Both the position numbers and the translations under genes were made by a program. Positions 31,141-39,925 of a stretch of DNA of 64,000 nucleotides are shown piece by piece. The DNA comes from Synechococcus sp. M16CYN. GTDB taxonomy: Bacteria; Cyanobacteriota; Cyanobacteriia; PCC-6307; Cyanobiaceae. The notes under the pieces are model-generated. The model saw only the letters and a program-made list of their open reading frames with translations, was not told where the DNA came from and did no database searches. Numbering within the stretch: position 1 is the first letter of the stretch; every line of letters starts with the position of its first letter. Location: NCBI RefSeq assembly GCF_040371545.1, contig NZ_AP029048.1:1054001-1118000 (forward strand), in the 5' to 3' direction.

Positions 31141-32660
31141 GCTAGATGTTTCTCAATAACTGGTTCTAATCGCTGAGCCTCTGTCAAATCCACCATGGCT
31201 AGGCGACACCGGCGCGCTAGCACGTCGGTGCTGCTTCGAGCTTGCTCCGCTCGAATTGCATAGGAAACCTCGGCTTCACATAGGGGAATTACATCGCTGA
31301 GGGGTTCTCGATCAGCGGGCGCAGCGGCTTCGATGAGCGGTAGAGCCTGAAGTCCATAGTTGCTCTGTAGGTGAGCAATCTGAGCACTTCTCGAGAAGGT
31401 ATCTGGCAAGAGAGCTTTCAGTTGTGCAACCTGTTCTTTTAGGAGTCGATACGTGGTAGCCACAGTCGCCCCGCTTCCCCAAAGCGATAAAGCTTTAGCA
31501 GGAGGAAGAGGCCGCCCCCTCTGCCGCTCCACGGCAGCCAAGGTGTCGATCGCCATTGGCCGGCAGGTGGTCCATTTGCCGCCCATCACACTAACTAACC
31601 CGCAGGGCAGAGTCTCCACTTCGTGGTCTCGTACTATCCTGTTTTTGTCTATTCCGGCCCTGGAAGGCCTTAACAAAGGCCTACCGCCAGCCCAGCGACT
31701 AGTAACTTCTGGTTTTGTGACGCTGGGAAACCACTGGTGGACGTAATTCAGCAAATAGGCCTCCTCTTCCGAAGAGGGAACATTGGCCGTACCCAATTCA
31801 CAGACTTCATCTGTGGTTCCTACTAACGTACGTCCAAAGAACGGCAGCATGAATAGGACCCTTCCGTCAACGGTGGAAGGAACAAGAAGCCCAAGCCCTT
31901 GTTGACATAGGTTTTGCTTCAGTACGATGTGACTGCCACGGCTGGTGAGCATGCGAGCCGGAGCTGTGGGGTCAGCCATGTGACGGAGCGTATCTGCACC
32001 CGGTCCAGCAGCATTCACAATAACGCGGGCGTTCCACCGTTCTTGTTGCCCATTTATGGTTTCACTAATGGCAGCAGCAACACGCCCAACGCTGTTGCGT
32101 TCAATAGCCATTACTTTGCAGCGGGTGCGCAGCACAACGCCGGCGCGCTGGGCAGTGAGGGCTAATAGCAAGTTCAGCCGAGCGTCATCGAATTGCCCAT
32201 CGTTGTACGCGACAGCTCCTTGACAGGGTTTCAACTTCGGTAAGGCTTGCCTTAGTTGACGCCTGGATAGCAAGTGGCTGGATCCAATGCCTTGATGTCC
32301 AGCGAGAGCATCGTATATGCCGAGGCCAATGCGGTAATAGGCCTGGCCCCAGACGTTATCTGTAGGAAGTGCTAGGGTGAGTCGTCGGGCTAAAAACGGG
32401 GCTTGTTTTAACCAATGGCTGCGTTCTATTAACGCCTCTTTTACAAGCTTCAATTGCGCCGGGTTGAATGTTTTAAAAGCAAGTTCCAAATAGCGTACGC
32501 CGCCGTGTAGTAGCTTTGTACTGCGACTGCTGGTTCCTCCACCAATGTCTCCAGCCTCTAAGAGCGCAACGGATAAACCGCGCCGAACTGCTTCGTAAGC
32601 TACACTAGCGCCACTAGCCCCAGCTCCGACTACGAGCAAGTCAGTGGTATGATCGGCCAT
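31083..32660 (-). CDS. glpD: Glycerol-3-phosphate dehydrogenase, FAD-dependent
   Basis: GlpD oxidises glycerol-3-phosphate to dihydroxyacetone phosphate at the membrane, passing electrons to quinones. The 525-residue protein starts with an FAD-binding Rossmann motif (LLVVGAGASGASVAYEAVRRG), followed by GGTSSRSTKLLHGGVRYLE, and includes the C-terminal extension of GlpD. It overlaps the start of its own operon partner glpK by 20 bases (glpK end at 32641), so the two are coupled. Confidence 0.93.
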   Translation of the reverse strand: MADHTTDLLVVGAGASGASVAYEAVRRGLSVALLEAGDIGGGTSSRSTKLLHGGVRYLELAFKTFNPAQLKLVKEALIERSHWLKQAPFLARRLTLALPTDNVWGQAYYRIGLGIYDALAGHQGIGSSHLLSRRQLRQALPKLKPCQGAVAYNDGQFDDARLNLLLALTAQRAGVVLRTRCKVMAIERNSVGRVAAAISETINGQQERWNARVIVNAAGPGADTLRHMADPTAPARMLTSRGSHIVLKQNLCQQGLGLLVPSTVDGRVLFMLPFFGRTLVGTTDEVCELGTANVPSSEEEAYLLNYVHQWFPSVTKPEVTSRWAGGRPLLRPSRAGIDKNRIVRDHEVETLPCGLVSVMGGKWTTCRPMAIDTLAAVERQRGRPLPPAKALSLWGSGATVATTYRLLKEQVAQLKALLPDTFSRSAQIAHLQSNYGLQALPLIEAAAPADREPLSDVIPLCEAEVSYAIRAEQARSSTDVLARRCRLAMVDLTEAQRLEPVIEKHLAQSGLATTFASPIDHQLNP

Positions 32661-34158
32661 TCCAGTTTAAGCTACGAGCTAAAGCATCATTCCAATGTGT
32701 CCGCCAGGCGCGTCTATGATCAGCGCTGATACGCGGTTGAAACAGCTGAGCCCCATCATACCGACTTAAGGCCAGTTGTTTCAAGTCGTCAATGACTCCA
32801 GCTTGCAGGCCCGCGAACAGAGCAATACCTCGCGCAGTGCTTTCTGTATTGGCGGGGCGTCGTACAGTTAGACCTGTGCTGTCGGCCTGGGCCTGTAGAA
32901 GCGGATTGGATGCTGCTGCACCGCCGTCGACGGCGAGCTCCCTTAACTCACGGCCGAGTGCTTGCTCAGCAAGTTCCACCAGTGTAGCTACGGATAAAGC
33001 GATTCCTTCCAATGCAGCTCTAGCAATGTGACCGCGTTTGCTATTGCGAGTAAGGCCGACTAGTAAACCTCGAGCATTAGGATCCCAATGAGGTGTTCCC
33101 CAACCAGTAAAGGCTGGCACTAACATTACGCCGCCAGCATCGGAAACCTGTTCAGCGAGGTCGTTCACCTGTTCTGCTCGCTCAATGATTTCTAAACCGT
33201 CACGAAGCCACTGAATTACAGTGCCAGCATTAAAGAGACTGCCTTCAAGGCAGTAAGTGGGAACCCCGTTTGCGTCGGTCCATCCCAGAGTACTCAGTAG
33301 TCCGTTATCAGACCGATAAATATGTTCTCCAGTGTTGATCACGAGAAAGGCACCAGTGCCATAAGTACATTTGCTGTCACCAGGTTGCAAGCAGAGTTGC
33401 CCCAGAGTTGCCGCCTGCTGATCACCCAATATCGCTTGAATCGGAAGTCCTTCAAACGGCAAGCCTGAGGCGATTTCCCCAAAGTCTCCGCGGCAAGGAA
33501 GCAGCTCAGGTAAAGCGTTGGCTGGCAGCCCGACATGGCAGCGAAAATCTTCAACCCACTGAAGTTGCTGGAGGTCCATCATCAGTGTGCGGCTGGCATT
33601 GCTAAAATCGCTACCGTGCCGTTTTCCCTTGGTGAGTTGCCAGAGCAGCCACGACTCCACCGTGCCAAAGCAGAGGTCGTCTGCAGCTGCGGCTGCAGCA
33701 GCTTCCCCATGGTTGTTCAGCATCCAACGGATCTTGCTAGCGCTGAAATAGGGTTCCAGTAGCAATCCGGAACGTTGGCGCCAGTCGTGTTCCAAACCTT
33801 GGCATTTCCATTCTGCACAAATCGCCTCAGTGCGATTGTCTTGCCACACCAGTGCTGGTCCGCAGGGAACACCGGTACTGCGCCGCCATAACACTGTTGT
33901 TTCCCTTTGGTTTGTGATGCCACAACTCACAATTGCTCGGCGCTGGGCGTCATTCAGCTTTTGATAAAGGTCGATCTGGGCTTGCTGTTGGCTGGCCCAG
34001 ATCGCGAGCGGATCCTGCTCTACCCAACCATTTGCTGGGTATTGGATTGGTAATGACACGCTGGCGCTCGCGACAAGATCACCTGCTGGATTGAATACAG
34101 CGGCTCGGGAGCTACTGGTGCCTTGGTCTAGAGCTAACAGGAGGGTCTGCTGTGCCAT
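32641..34158 (-). CDS. glpK: Glycerol kinase
   Basis: GlpK phosphorylates glycerol with ATP. The 505-residue protein begins MAQQTLLLALDQGTSSSRAAVF and has the GlpK signatures CGITNQRETTVLWRRSTGVPCGPALVWQDNR and TYGTGAFLVINTG. The open frame runs to 34257, but the ATG at 34158 gives the canonical start and leaves 52 bases for the promoter shared with the divergent GH13 gene. Together with glpD it lets the cell use glycerol or recycle it from lipids or glucosylglycerol. Confidence 0.95.
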   Translation of the reverse strand: MAQQTLLLALDQGTSSSRAAVFNPAGDLVASASVSLPIQYPANGWVEQDPLAIWASQQQAQIDLYQKLNDAQRRAIVSCGITNQRETTVLWRRSTGVPCGPALVWQDNRTEAICAEWKCQGLEHDWRQRSGLLLEPYFSASKIRWMLNNHGEAAAAAAADDLCFGTVESWLLWQLTKGKRHGSDFSNASRTLMMDLQQLQWVEDFRCHVGLPANALPELLPCRGDFGEIASGLPFEGLPIQAILGDQQAATLGQLCLQPGDSKCTYGTGAFLVINTGEHIYRSDNGLLSTLGWTDANGVPTYCLEGSLFNAGTVIQWLRDGLEIIERAEQVNDLAEQVSDAGGVMLVPAFTGWGTPHWDPNARGLLVGLTRNSKRGHIARAALEGIALSVATLVELAEQALGRELRELAVDGGAAASNPLLQAQADSTGLTVRRPANTESTARGIALFAGLQAGVIDDLKQLALSRYDGAQLFQPRISADHRRAWRTHWNDALARSLNWNGRSYH

Positions 34159-34210
34159 GGGCAGTGTTGTTTCTTCCCTGCTAGCGAGAGGATTGTCATT
34201 TGCAAAGGTC

Positions 34211-35662
34211 GTGAAGTTTGACACATTGTTTTCCAATCCACCGGTTTGGGTTGCCACTTCGGTGATCTACCAGATTTTTCCTGATCGTTTTCGCCGTAGC
34301 AATCGAGTCGAAACCCAGAAGAATCTATTTCTCAAATCTTGGGGCTCTAATCCTGAAGATGATGGTTTTCAAGGAGGAGATCTGTATGGAGTAATCGATG
34401 GCTTAGATCATCTTCAGGCCATGGGTATTAATTGCATCTACCTTACGCCGATCTTTAGTTCAGCGGCCAACCATCGCTACCACGTCTACGACTACTTCCA
34501 AGTTGATCCGTTATTGGGTGGCAATGCGGCATTGATCTCCTTAATTACCGAGGTTCATCAACGCGACATGCGACTGGTACTTGACGGTGTATTCAATCAT
34601 TGCGGCCGTGGCTTTTGGGCATTTCACCATCTTGCTGAAAACGGGAAGTCATCACCCTATCGGAGTTGGTTTCATGTGCACCAGTGGCCGATTCGACCTT
34701 ACCCATCAAAAGGGGAAGATTGCGGATATAAGTGCTGGTGGGGTTTGCCAGGTCTACCCAAGTTCAATCATGCCGATCCTGGGGTGCGTGAGTATTTGCT
34801 GGCGGTGGGTCGCTACTGGCTAGAGTGCGGGATCGATGGTTGGCGGCTTGACGATCCGGCAGAAGTACCCGAAGACTTTTGGGTTGCTTTTCGACAAGAG
34901 GTACGAAAGGTTAATTCGCAGGCCTGGATCTTGGGTGAAATATGGGGTGACGCGCGACCTTGGCTTCAGGGCGAGCACTTTGATAGTGTGACGAACTACC
35001 GTCTGGGTTGGAGTAGCCTTTGTTGGGCGGCCGGTGATCGATTATGTCAGAACTATCAAAATCCTGAATATCCCCTTAGTCCCATAAGCGGTAAAAAGTT
35101 AATAGAGATTTGGCATACAACGGCTGGTTGGTATCGGCCCGAGATCAATCGGGCTCAAATGAATCTCCTGGACAGCCACGATGTTCCAAGGGCACTACAC
35201 ACCCTCCAAGGCGACGTGAAGGCCCTAAAGTTATCGCTGCTTTTGCTCTTTCTTCATCCGGGAGCTCCCTGCATCTATTACGGCACCGAAATCGGCCTTA
35301 ACGGTGGACCAAACGCCAGCCATTCGAATGGTCCGGAACCGTATTGTCGGGAAGCCTTTCCCTGGGATCAATTATGGGATGTTGACCTTTGCAACTACGT
35401 ACGACGCCTCAAACAGTTGCGCGACAGCCGGCTCAACTGTGGTCAGGGGCCCCTTGTTTGGCAAGTAGCCGGGTTGGATAGTTTGGTAGCTTCCTCAGTA
35501 GGTTGGCAAATCTGGATTAATCGTAGCCGAGAGTCTGGAGTGGCGCTGCCAAAGCAAACCGAGATTCAGGAGTCGTTCTGCGGCACGTGCTGTGATGGCA
35601 CTTTGGGTGTGCAGAGCGCTGTTTTAATTACAGCTACTAACTGTTGCAGAGTTGAGAGTTAA
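34211..35662 (+). CDS. GH13 alpha-amylase family enzyme (neopullulanase-like)
   Basis: With the GTG at 34211 as start the protein is 483 residues; the frame opens at 34091 inside glpK, which is unlikely to be coding. Catalytic residues are Asp214 (IDGWRLDDP), Glu243 (WILGEIWGD) and Asp324 (LLDSHDVPRAL). VIYQIFPDRFRRSN and the HRYHVYDYFQVDP region place it near neopullulanase/cyclomaltodextrinase enzymes, without their N-terminal domain. It should cut alpha-1,4 (and perhaps alpha-1,6) glucan bonds in the cytoplasm. The last 40 residues are Cys-rich and look atypical. Confidence 0.85.
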   Translation: MKFDTLFSNPPVWVATSVIYQIFPDRFRRSNRVETQKNLFLKSWGSNPEDDGFQGGDLYGVIDGLDHLQAMGINCIYLTPIFSSAANHRYHVYDYFQVDPLLGGNAALISLITEVHQRDMRLVLDGVFNHCGRGFWAFHHLAENGKSSPYRSWFHVHQWPIRPYPSKGEDCGYKCWWGLPGLPKFNHADPGVREYLLAVGRYWLECGIDGWRLDDPAEVPEDFWVAFRQEVRKVNSQAWILGEIWGDARPWLQGEHFDSVTNYRLGWSSLCWAAGDRLCQNYQNPEYPLSPISGKKLIEIWHTTAGWYRPEINRAQMNLLDSHDVPRALHTLQGDVKALKLSLLLLFLHPGAPCIYYGTEIGLNGGPNASHSNGPEPYCREAFPWDQLWDVDLCNYVRRLKQLRDSRLNCGQGPLVWQVAGLDSLVASSVGWQIWINRSRESGVALPKQTEIQESFCGTCCDGTLGVQSAVLITATNCCRVES

Positions 35663-35665
35663 TTA

Positions 35666-35737
<72 letters not shown>

Positions 35738-35747
35738 GTGTGGAAGG

Positions 35748-35829
35748 TGGGCCGGGTTGGATTTGAACCAACGTAGGCAGAGCCAACGGATTTACAGTCC
35801 GCCCCCATTAACCACTCGGGCACCGACCC
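35748..35829 (-). tRNA. trnY: tRNA-Tyr (anticodon GUA)
   Basis: An 82-base class II tRNA with acceptor GGGTCGG/CCGGCCC, anticodon stem GCGGA/TCCGT around loop CTGTAAA, a long variable arm (near TGGCTCTGCCTA) and T stem GTTGG/CCAAC. It precedes tRNA-Thr on the same strand. Confidence 0.97.
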
Positions 35830-35914
35830 GAACCACACATTGAGAATGTACCAGCCGATGCGTTGTACCTGGTCATATCGATACGATCGGGCTAAATGAA
35901 ACGGCTGCCCAGCC

Positions 35915-36355
35915 ATGCACGTTTTGCTTGTTAACGGTCCGAATCTCAATCTGCTTGGGCAGCGGGAACCTGGGATATACGGTTGCGATACTCTGGCTAC
36001 AATTGAGGCAGAGCTAACTGTTGAGGCCCAGGCGGATGGGATTAAACTGGCTTGCTTCCAGAGCAACTTTGAGGGAGCGCTTGTTGAGCGAATTCATCAA
36101 GCCATGGGCGTTAGTCAGGGAATCCTGATTAACGCAGGTGCTTACACCCATACGTCAATTGCGATTCGCGATGCTTTAACTGGCGTGGCTATCCCTTTTG
36201 TGGAGCTGCACTTAAGCAATACTTATGCAAGAGAGCCATTTCGCCATCGTTCATATCTGTCAGATCAAGCTGTTGGAATAGTGAGCGGATTTGGTTCTAA
36301 GAATTACTCGTTGGCACTGCAGGGCTTGACTCACTACTTGCGGCGCAATGGGTAA
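35915..36355 (+). CDS. aroQ: 3-Dehydroquinate dehydratase, type II
   Basis: AroQ dehydrates 3-dehydroquinate in the shikimate pathway. The 146-residue protein starts [20 protein letters not shown] with the catalytic Tyr in the following IYG, and carries [34 protein letters not shown] and the HLSN motif ([19 protein letters not shown]). Full length for the family. It is followed by a large gene-free tract. Confidence 0.96.
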   Translation: MHVLLVNGPNLNLLGQREPGIYGCDTLATIEAELTVEAQADGIKLACFQSNFEGALVERIHQAMGVSQGILINAGAYTHTSIAIRDALTGVAIPFVELHLSNTYAREPFRHRSYLSDQAVGIVSGFGSKNYSLALQGLTHYLRRNG

Positions 36356-37358
36356 ACGGATCTATCAACAGCGGTTTGCAGGGCACGGTTTCAATCCACT
36401 AAATCGATTGATTGCGTTGAATAGCTGAAGTTGAGTGGAATAAGCTAATATGCGACTTGACTGTTACATCCAGTTTGGTTAGCAAGCAACAGATTAAGAA
36501 GCGGTTCAGGTGATGTGTTTTATGCGTTCTACAAACCAGGCTTTTTAGATCTGTATAAAGTTTTGGTAGAGGAGCATTTCGGGTAGGAGGCACCACGGAG
36601 TGCTTGCGAATTTAAATAAAATGTCCCTAAATCTTCTTCTTAAATTTCAAGACTGACGCGAAAATTCTTGCAGTTCAGGTTGACAATAATAATCAGGATT
36701 CTACTTTTAGCTACCTGAATTAGCGTGCTACCCGCTAAATAAGTGGAGACTCCGAATGTATAATAAAACTAAAATCTTATAGTCTTGTATTTACACACAA
36801 GAATCATACGGTCATAACAAATTCAGATTTGAGTACACTGCGTTAACAATGTCAACTAGGTTTTAGCATTCATACCTTAGAGAATAAACCAACTTAACTA
36901 ACACTGCTCAAACCAAATTATGAAAAGCTACCCCCGAAAAAACAGCGTGCATCAGCATCTCGATTCTGTTGGATATCCAGTCGGCTCATAGCAAAACCGA
37001 GAAGCCTTAATTAGAGGATATTTCAATCAATCTTGAATTAAGCTTCTGCCAGCAATGCTTTATAGATCTACGCAACTACGAGGATTAATGTCTTTGGGTA
37101 ATCGTTTTTGTTAATCTCACAGTCAACACCTTGTAGAAGGAAGCTGTTAGAAACACAATATCCAACACAATATAACTCTTTTTCTCAGTCTATTAACTAA
37201 GCAAATGCATTTAGCGAGAGTAGAATGGACAATTAAAAAACCTATAAAAATAAGGTTAGACTATATTTAAGTGCGTTACCAACACGGTGCCTTGATTGCC
37301 AGATGGTCAAAGTAGTTTGTCGATAGAGTTTCTCTATGATTGGTCGGTTGAAACAGGT
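36356..37358. other. Gene-free tract after aroQ
   Basis: About 1 kb without an assignable gene, becoming AT-rich from 36,600. A plus-strand frame at 36461-36586 (41 codons, ending FLDLYKVLVEEHFG) has protein-like composition but no good start and may be a gene remnant. A 26-codon frame opening inside the aroQ end (36350) is not recognisable. Confidence 0.4.
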
Positions 37359-37553
37359 ATGACTCAGCAAGCAGAACTCACAGTTAGTTCTGAAACAACA
37401 GCCCACTCAACTAACGACTCTCATGCTGTCGTTATACGACTGATAGGAGCCCGGCTAGACGGAACCGTTCGGACTTCCCTCCATCACGGATTCGCGCTGA
37501 TAGCGCAGCTGCGGAGAATATTAGGTTTAGGGGACGTGAATCATGGCAGGTAG
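37359..37553 (+). CDS. Possible small protein upstream of dnaJ
   Basis: A 64-codon frame with ATG at 37359 (MTQQAELTVSSE) ends 11 bases inside the dnaJ start, as coupled genes do. The C-terminal half (IRLIGARLDGTVRTSLHHGFALIAQLRRILGL) looks like a folded or amphipathic segment and base composition here is higher in GC than upstream. No family was recognised. It could equally be a dnaJ leader region. Confidence 0.3.
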   Translation: MTQQAELTVSSETTAHSTNDSHAVVIRLIGARLDGTVRTSLHHGFALIAQLRRILGLGDVNHGR

Positions 37554-38499
37554 CGGATACAAAGATTATTTCCAGGTGCTTGGCGTCGATCGTTCGGTTG
37601 ACTCCGAGGGCGTAAAGCGAGCGTTTCGGAAGTTGGCACGTCAGTACCACCCCGATGTAAATCCTGGCAATCAAGCGGCTGAAGAGCGCTTTAAAGAGAT
37701 CAGCGAGGCGTATGAAGTCTTGTCTGATTCAGACAAGCGTCGCCGTTATGAACAGTTTGGTCAATATTGGAACCAGGTGGGTGGGACAGGAGGTCGTGCC
37801 CCTGGTGTGGATGTTGATTTCGGTCGTTACGGTAACTTTGACGACTTCATTAATGACCTACTCGGCCGTTTCGGGGGTTCCGGAGGTACACCTGGATTTC
37901 AGGGTGGTGGATTTCCCGGGGTCGGATTCCCGCGTGGAGGTCAGGCAGCACGTTCGCCGGCGAATCTTGATGCTGAAGCCTCTGTGAGGATCACATTTAC
38001 GGAGGCTTATCGGGGTGGAGAGCGTACGTTGTCAGTAAATAACGAGCGGGTTCAGGTTCGTATTCCGGCAGGTGTACGTGATGGATCGCGTCTACGTCTT
38101 AGAGGCAAAGGTAATCTGCAACCCGGGACAGGTCGCCGTGGCGACCTCTACCTCAGTCTTACGATCAAGCCACACGCGATCTGGCGCTTTGACGGAGATC
38201 AACTTTGCGCAAATTTACCAGTGAGTTTCGATGAACTGGCTCTTGGTGGGGTGGTTACCGTAATGACTCTGGATGGAGAGGTTCAGGTGTCTATTCCAGC
38301 GAGGACTCCCCCTGGCCGTAGTCTTCGACTAAAGAATAAAGGCTGGCCTCTCAAAAATGGCCGCGGCGATCTCCTGTTGACGCTCTCACTAGATATGCCC
38401 AAGTCATGGAATGCAAAAGAACAGCAGTTGCTGGAGCAGTTGCGACTGCAGCGTTCCACTAATCCTCGCCATGATTGGTTACGCTCCGCCACTCTTTGA
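37543..38499 (+). CDS. DnaJ-class co-chaperone (CbpA-like)
   Basis: The 318-residue protein has an N-terminal J domain with the HPD motif (LARQYHPDVNPGNQ), a Gly/Phe-rich linker (about 85-140, GGSGGTPGFQGGGFPG) and the DnaJ C-terminal substrate-binding domains (RVQVRIPAGVRDGSRLRLRGKG and VQVSIPARTPPGRSLRLKNKG). The cysteine zinc finger of true DnaJ is missing, so it is the CbpA/DnaJ2 type. It stimulates a DnaK partner, not encoded in this window. hemB starts 39 bases after its stop. Confidence 0.9.
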   Translation: MAGSGYKDYFQVLGVDRSVDSEGVKRAFRKLARQYHPDVNPGNQAAEERFKEISEAYEVLSDSDKRRRYEQFGQYWNQVGGTGGRAPGVDVDFGRYGNFDDFINDLLGRFGGSGGTPGFQGGGFPGVGFPRGGQAARSPANLDAEASVRITFTEAYRGGERTLSVNNERVQVRIPAGVRDGSRLRLRGKGNLQPGTGRRGDLYLSLTIKPHAIWRFDGDQLCANLPVSFDELALGGVVTVMTLDGEVQVSIPARTPPGRSLRLKNKGWPLKNGRGDLLLTLSLDMPKSWNAKEQQLLEQLRLQRSTNPRHDWLRSATL

Positions 38500-38538
38500 G
38501 CAGCCAGCCGTACGATCGCTCACTCCTCTTTGGGTCTG

Positions 38539-39540
38539 ATGGAGCTCACCTATCGCCCCCGCCGTTTGCGTCGTACACCGGCACTGCGCTCCATAGTGCG
38601 CGAACACGCTCTTTCTGTTACTGACTTCATTTATCCGCTCTTCGTTCATGAAGCTGATACAGTGGAGCCCGTTGATGCTATGCCCGGCACTAGCCGATGG
38701 AGCATTTCTGGACTTGTTAGTGAAGTACAGCGCGCCTGGGACTTGGGTGTGCGTTGTATCGTACTGTTTCCTAAGGTCCCCAAGGAGCTTAAAACCCAAG
38801 ATGGTGCGGAATGCTTGAACGAGGATGGTTTGATCCCTCGAACGATTCGTCGAATTAAGCAGGCGGTTCCCCAAATGATCATTATGACGGACGTCGCCTT
38901 GGACCCTTATTCCTGCGATGGTCATGATGGAATCGTGAGTGAGGCTGGGATAATCCTTAATGATGAGACAGTTGAACAACTTTGCAGACAAGCTCTCGTT
39001 CAAGCTCGTGCTGGTGCTGATTTAATCGGCCCAAGTGACATGATGGATGGGCGAGTAGGTGCCATTCGCGAAGCCCTAGATAACGAGGGTTTCGCCCACG
39101 TTGGCATTCTTAGCTATACTGCTAAATATTCTTCAGCTTATTATGGCCCCTTTCGAGAGGCCCTTGACTCGGCACCTAGTCCTGAGATTTCCAAGCCGAT
39201 TCCGGAGAACAAAGACACATATCAGATGGACCCAGCCAATGCTCGCGAGGCCATTGTCGAAGCTCGACTCGATGAACAAGAAGGTGCTGACATCATTATG
39301 GTGAAACCTGGCCTGGCTTATCTGGACATTATTCGTTGTCTTCGCGAAGAGTCCACGCTACCGATTGCAGCGTACAACGTGAGTGGTGAGTATTCAATGG
39401 TAAAGGCGGCGGCCGAACGGGGCTGGATTAATGAAAAAGCTGTGGTTTTGGAAACTTTGCTTAGCTTTAAACGAGCCGGTGCTGATTTGATTCTCACGTA
39501 TCACGCTTGCGATGCAGCTGTTTGGTTAAAGGAGGACTGA
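38539..39540 (+). CDS. hemB: Delta-aminolevulinic acid dehydratase
   Basis: HemB condenses two aminolevulinates to porphobilinogen for haem, chlorophyll and bilins. The 333-residue protein has the Schiff-base lysine signatures (DIIMVKPGLAYLDI and SYTAKYSSAYYGPFREA). The frame opens at a TTG at 38530, but the ATG at 38539 gives MELTYRPRRLRRTPALR, the usual cyanobacterial start. VDAMPGTSRWS fits the metal-site region. It is part of a plus-strand run dnaJ-hemB-VOC-mutS2. Confidence 0.96.
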   Translation: MELTYRPRRLRRTPALRSIVREHALSVTDFIYPLFVHEADTVEPVDAMPGTSRWSISGLVSEVQRAWDLGVRCIVLFPKVPKELKTQDGAECLNEDGLIPRTIRRIKQAVPQMIIMTDVALDPYSCDGHDGIVSEAGIILNDETVEQLCRQALVQARAGADLIGPSDMMDGRVGAIREALDNEGFAHVGILSYTAKYSSAYYGPFREALDSAPSPEISKPIPENKDTYQMDPANAREAIVEARLDEQEGADIIMVKPGLAYLDIIRCLREESTLPIAAYNVSGEYSMVKAAAERGWINEKAVVLETLLSFKRAGADLILTYHACDAAVWLKED

Positions 39541-39544
39541 TTTA

Positions 39545-39925
39545 GTGCTTTCTGTCGATCGCCTTGGTCATGTAGCTATTCGCGTTGAGGATGTAGAGCG
39601 CGCGGTAACTTTTTATCAAGGACTAGGCATGCGATTAGTTTGGAAGGCTGATGACTGGTGTTATCTCGAAACAGAAAAAGGTCGTTATGGGCTCGCGTTG
39701 CTCGGACCAAAATACAAGGCAGCAGGCCCTCATTTTGCTTTTCACTTCCGTGATCGTGCCGAAGTCGATGCTGTCCACGATCGACTCATGGCACAGGGAG
39801 CTCACGTGGGTAGGGTGCACGATCACCGGGACGGGACTGCTTCATTTTACTTAAAGGACTCTGAAGGTAATTGGCTCGAAATGCTTTATGAACCCCCCGG
39901 TGGTATTCCCTCCAACTGCAGTTGA
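39545..39925 (+). CDS. VOC-fold protein (glyoxalase I-like)
   Basis: A 126-residue protein of the vicinal-oxygen-chelate fold, with two beta-alpha-beta-beta-beta units: DRLGHVAIRVEDVERAVTFYQGLGMRLV and AAGPHFAFHFRDRAEVDAVHDRLMAQGAHVG, ending in SFYLKDSEGNWLEMLYE. The typical metal-binding His and Glu are at His9 and Glu in WLEMLYE, so it may be an isomerase or lyase of small metabolites such as methylglyoxal adducts. It starts with GTG four bases after hemB and overlaps the mutS2 start by 38 bases. Confidence 0.82.
   Translation: MLSVDRLGHVAIRVEDVERAVTFYQGLGMRLVWKADDWCYLETEKGRYGLALLGPKYKAAGPHFAFHFRDRAEVDAVHDRLMAQGAHVGRVHDHRDGTASFYLKDSEGNWLEMLYEPPGGIPSNCS

Noticed and set aside
36399-36596. 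65-codon minus-strand frame after aroQ
   Set aside because: Composition not protein-like and it is antisense to the better plus-strand fragment.
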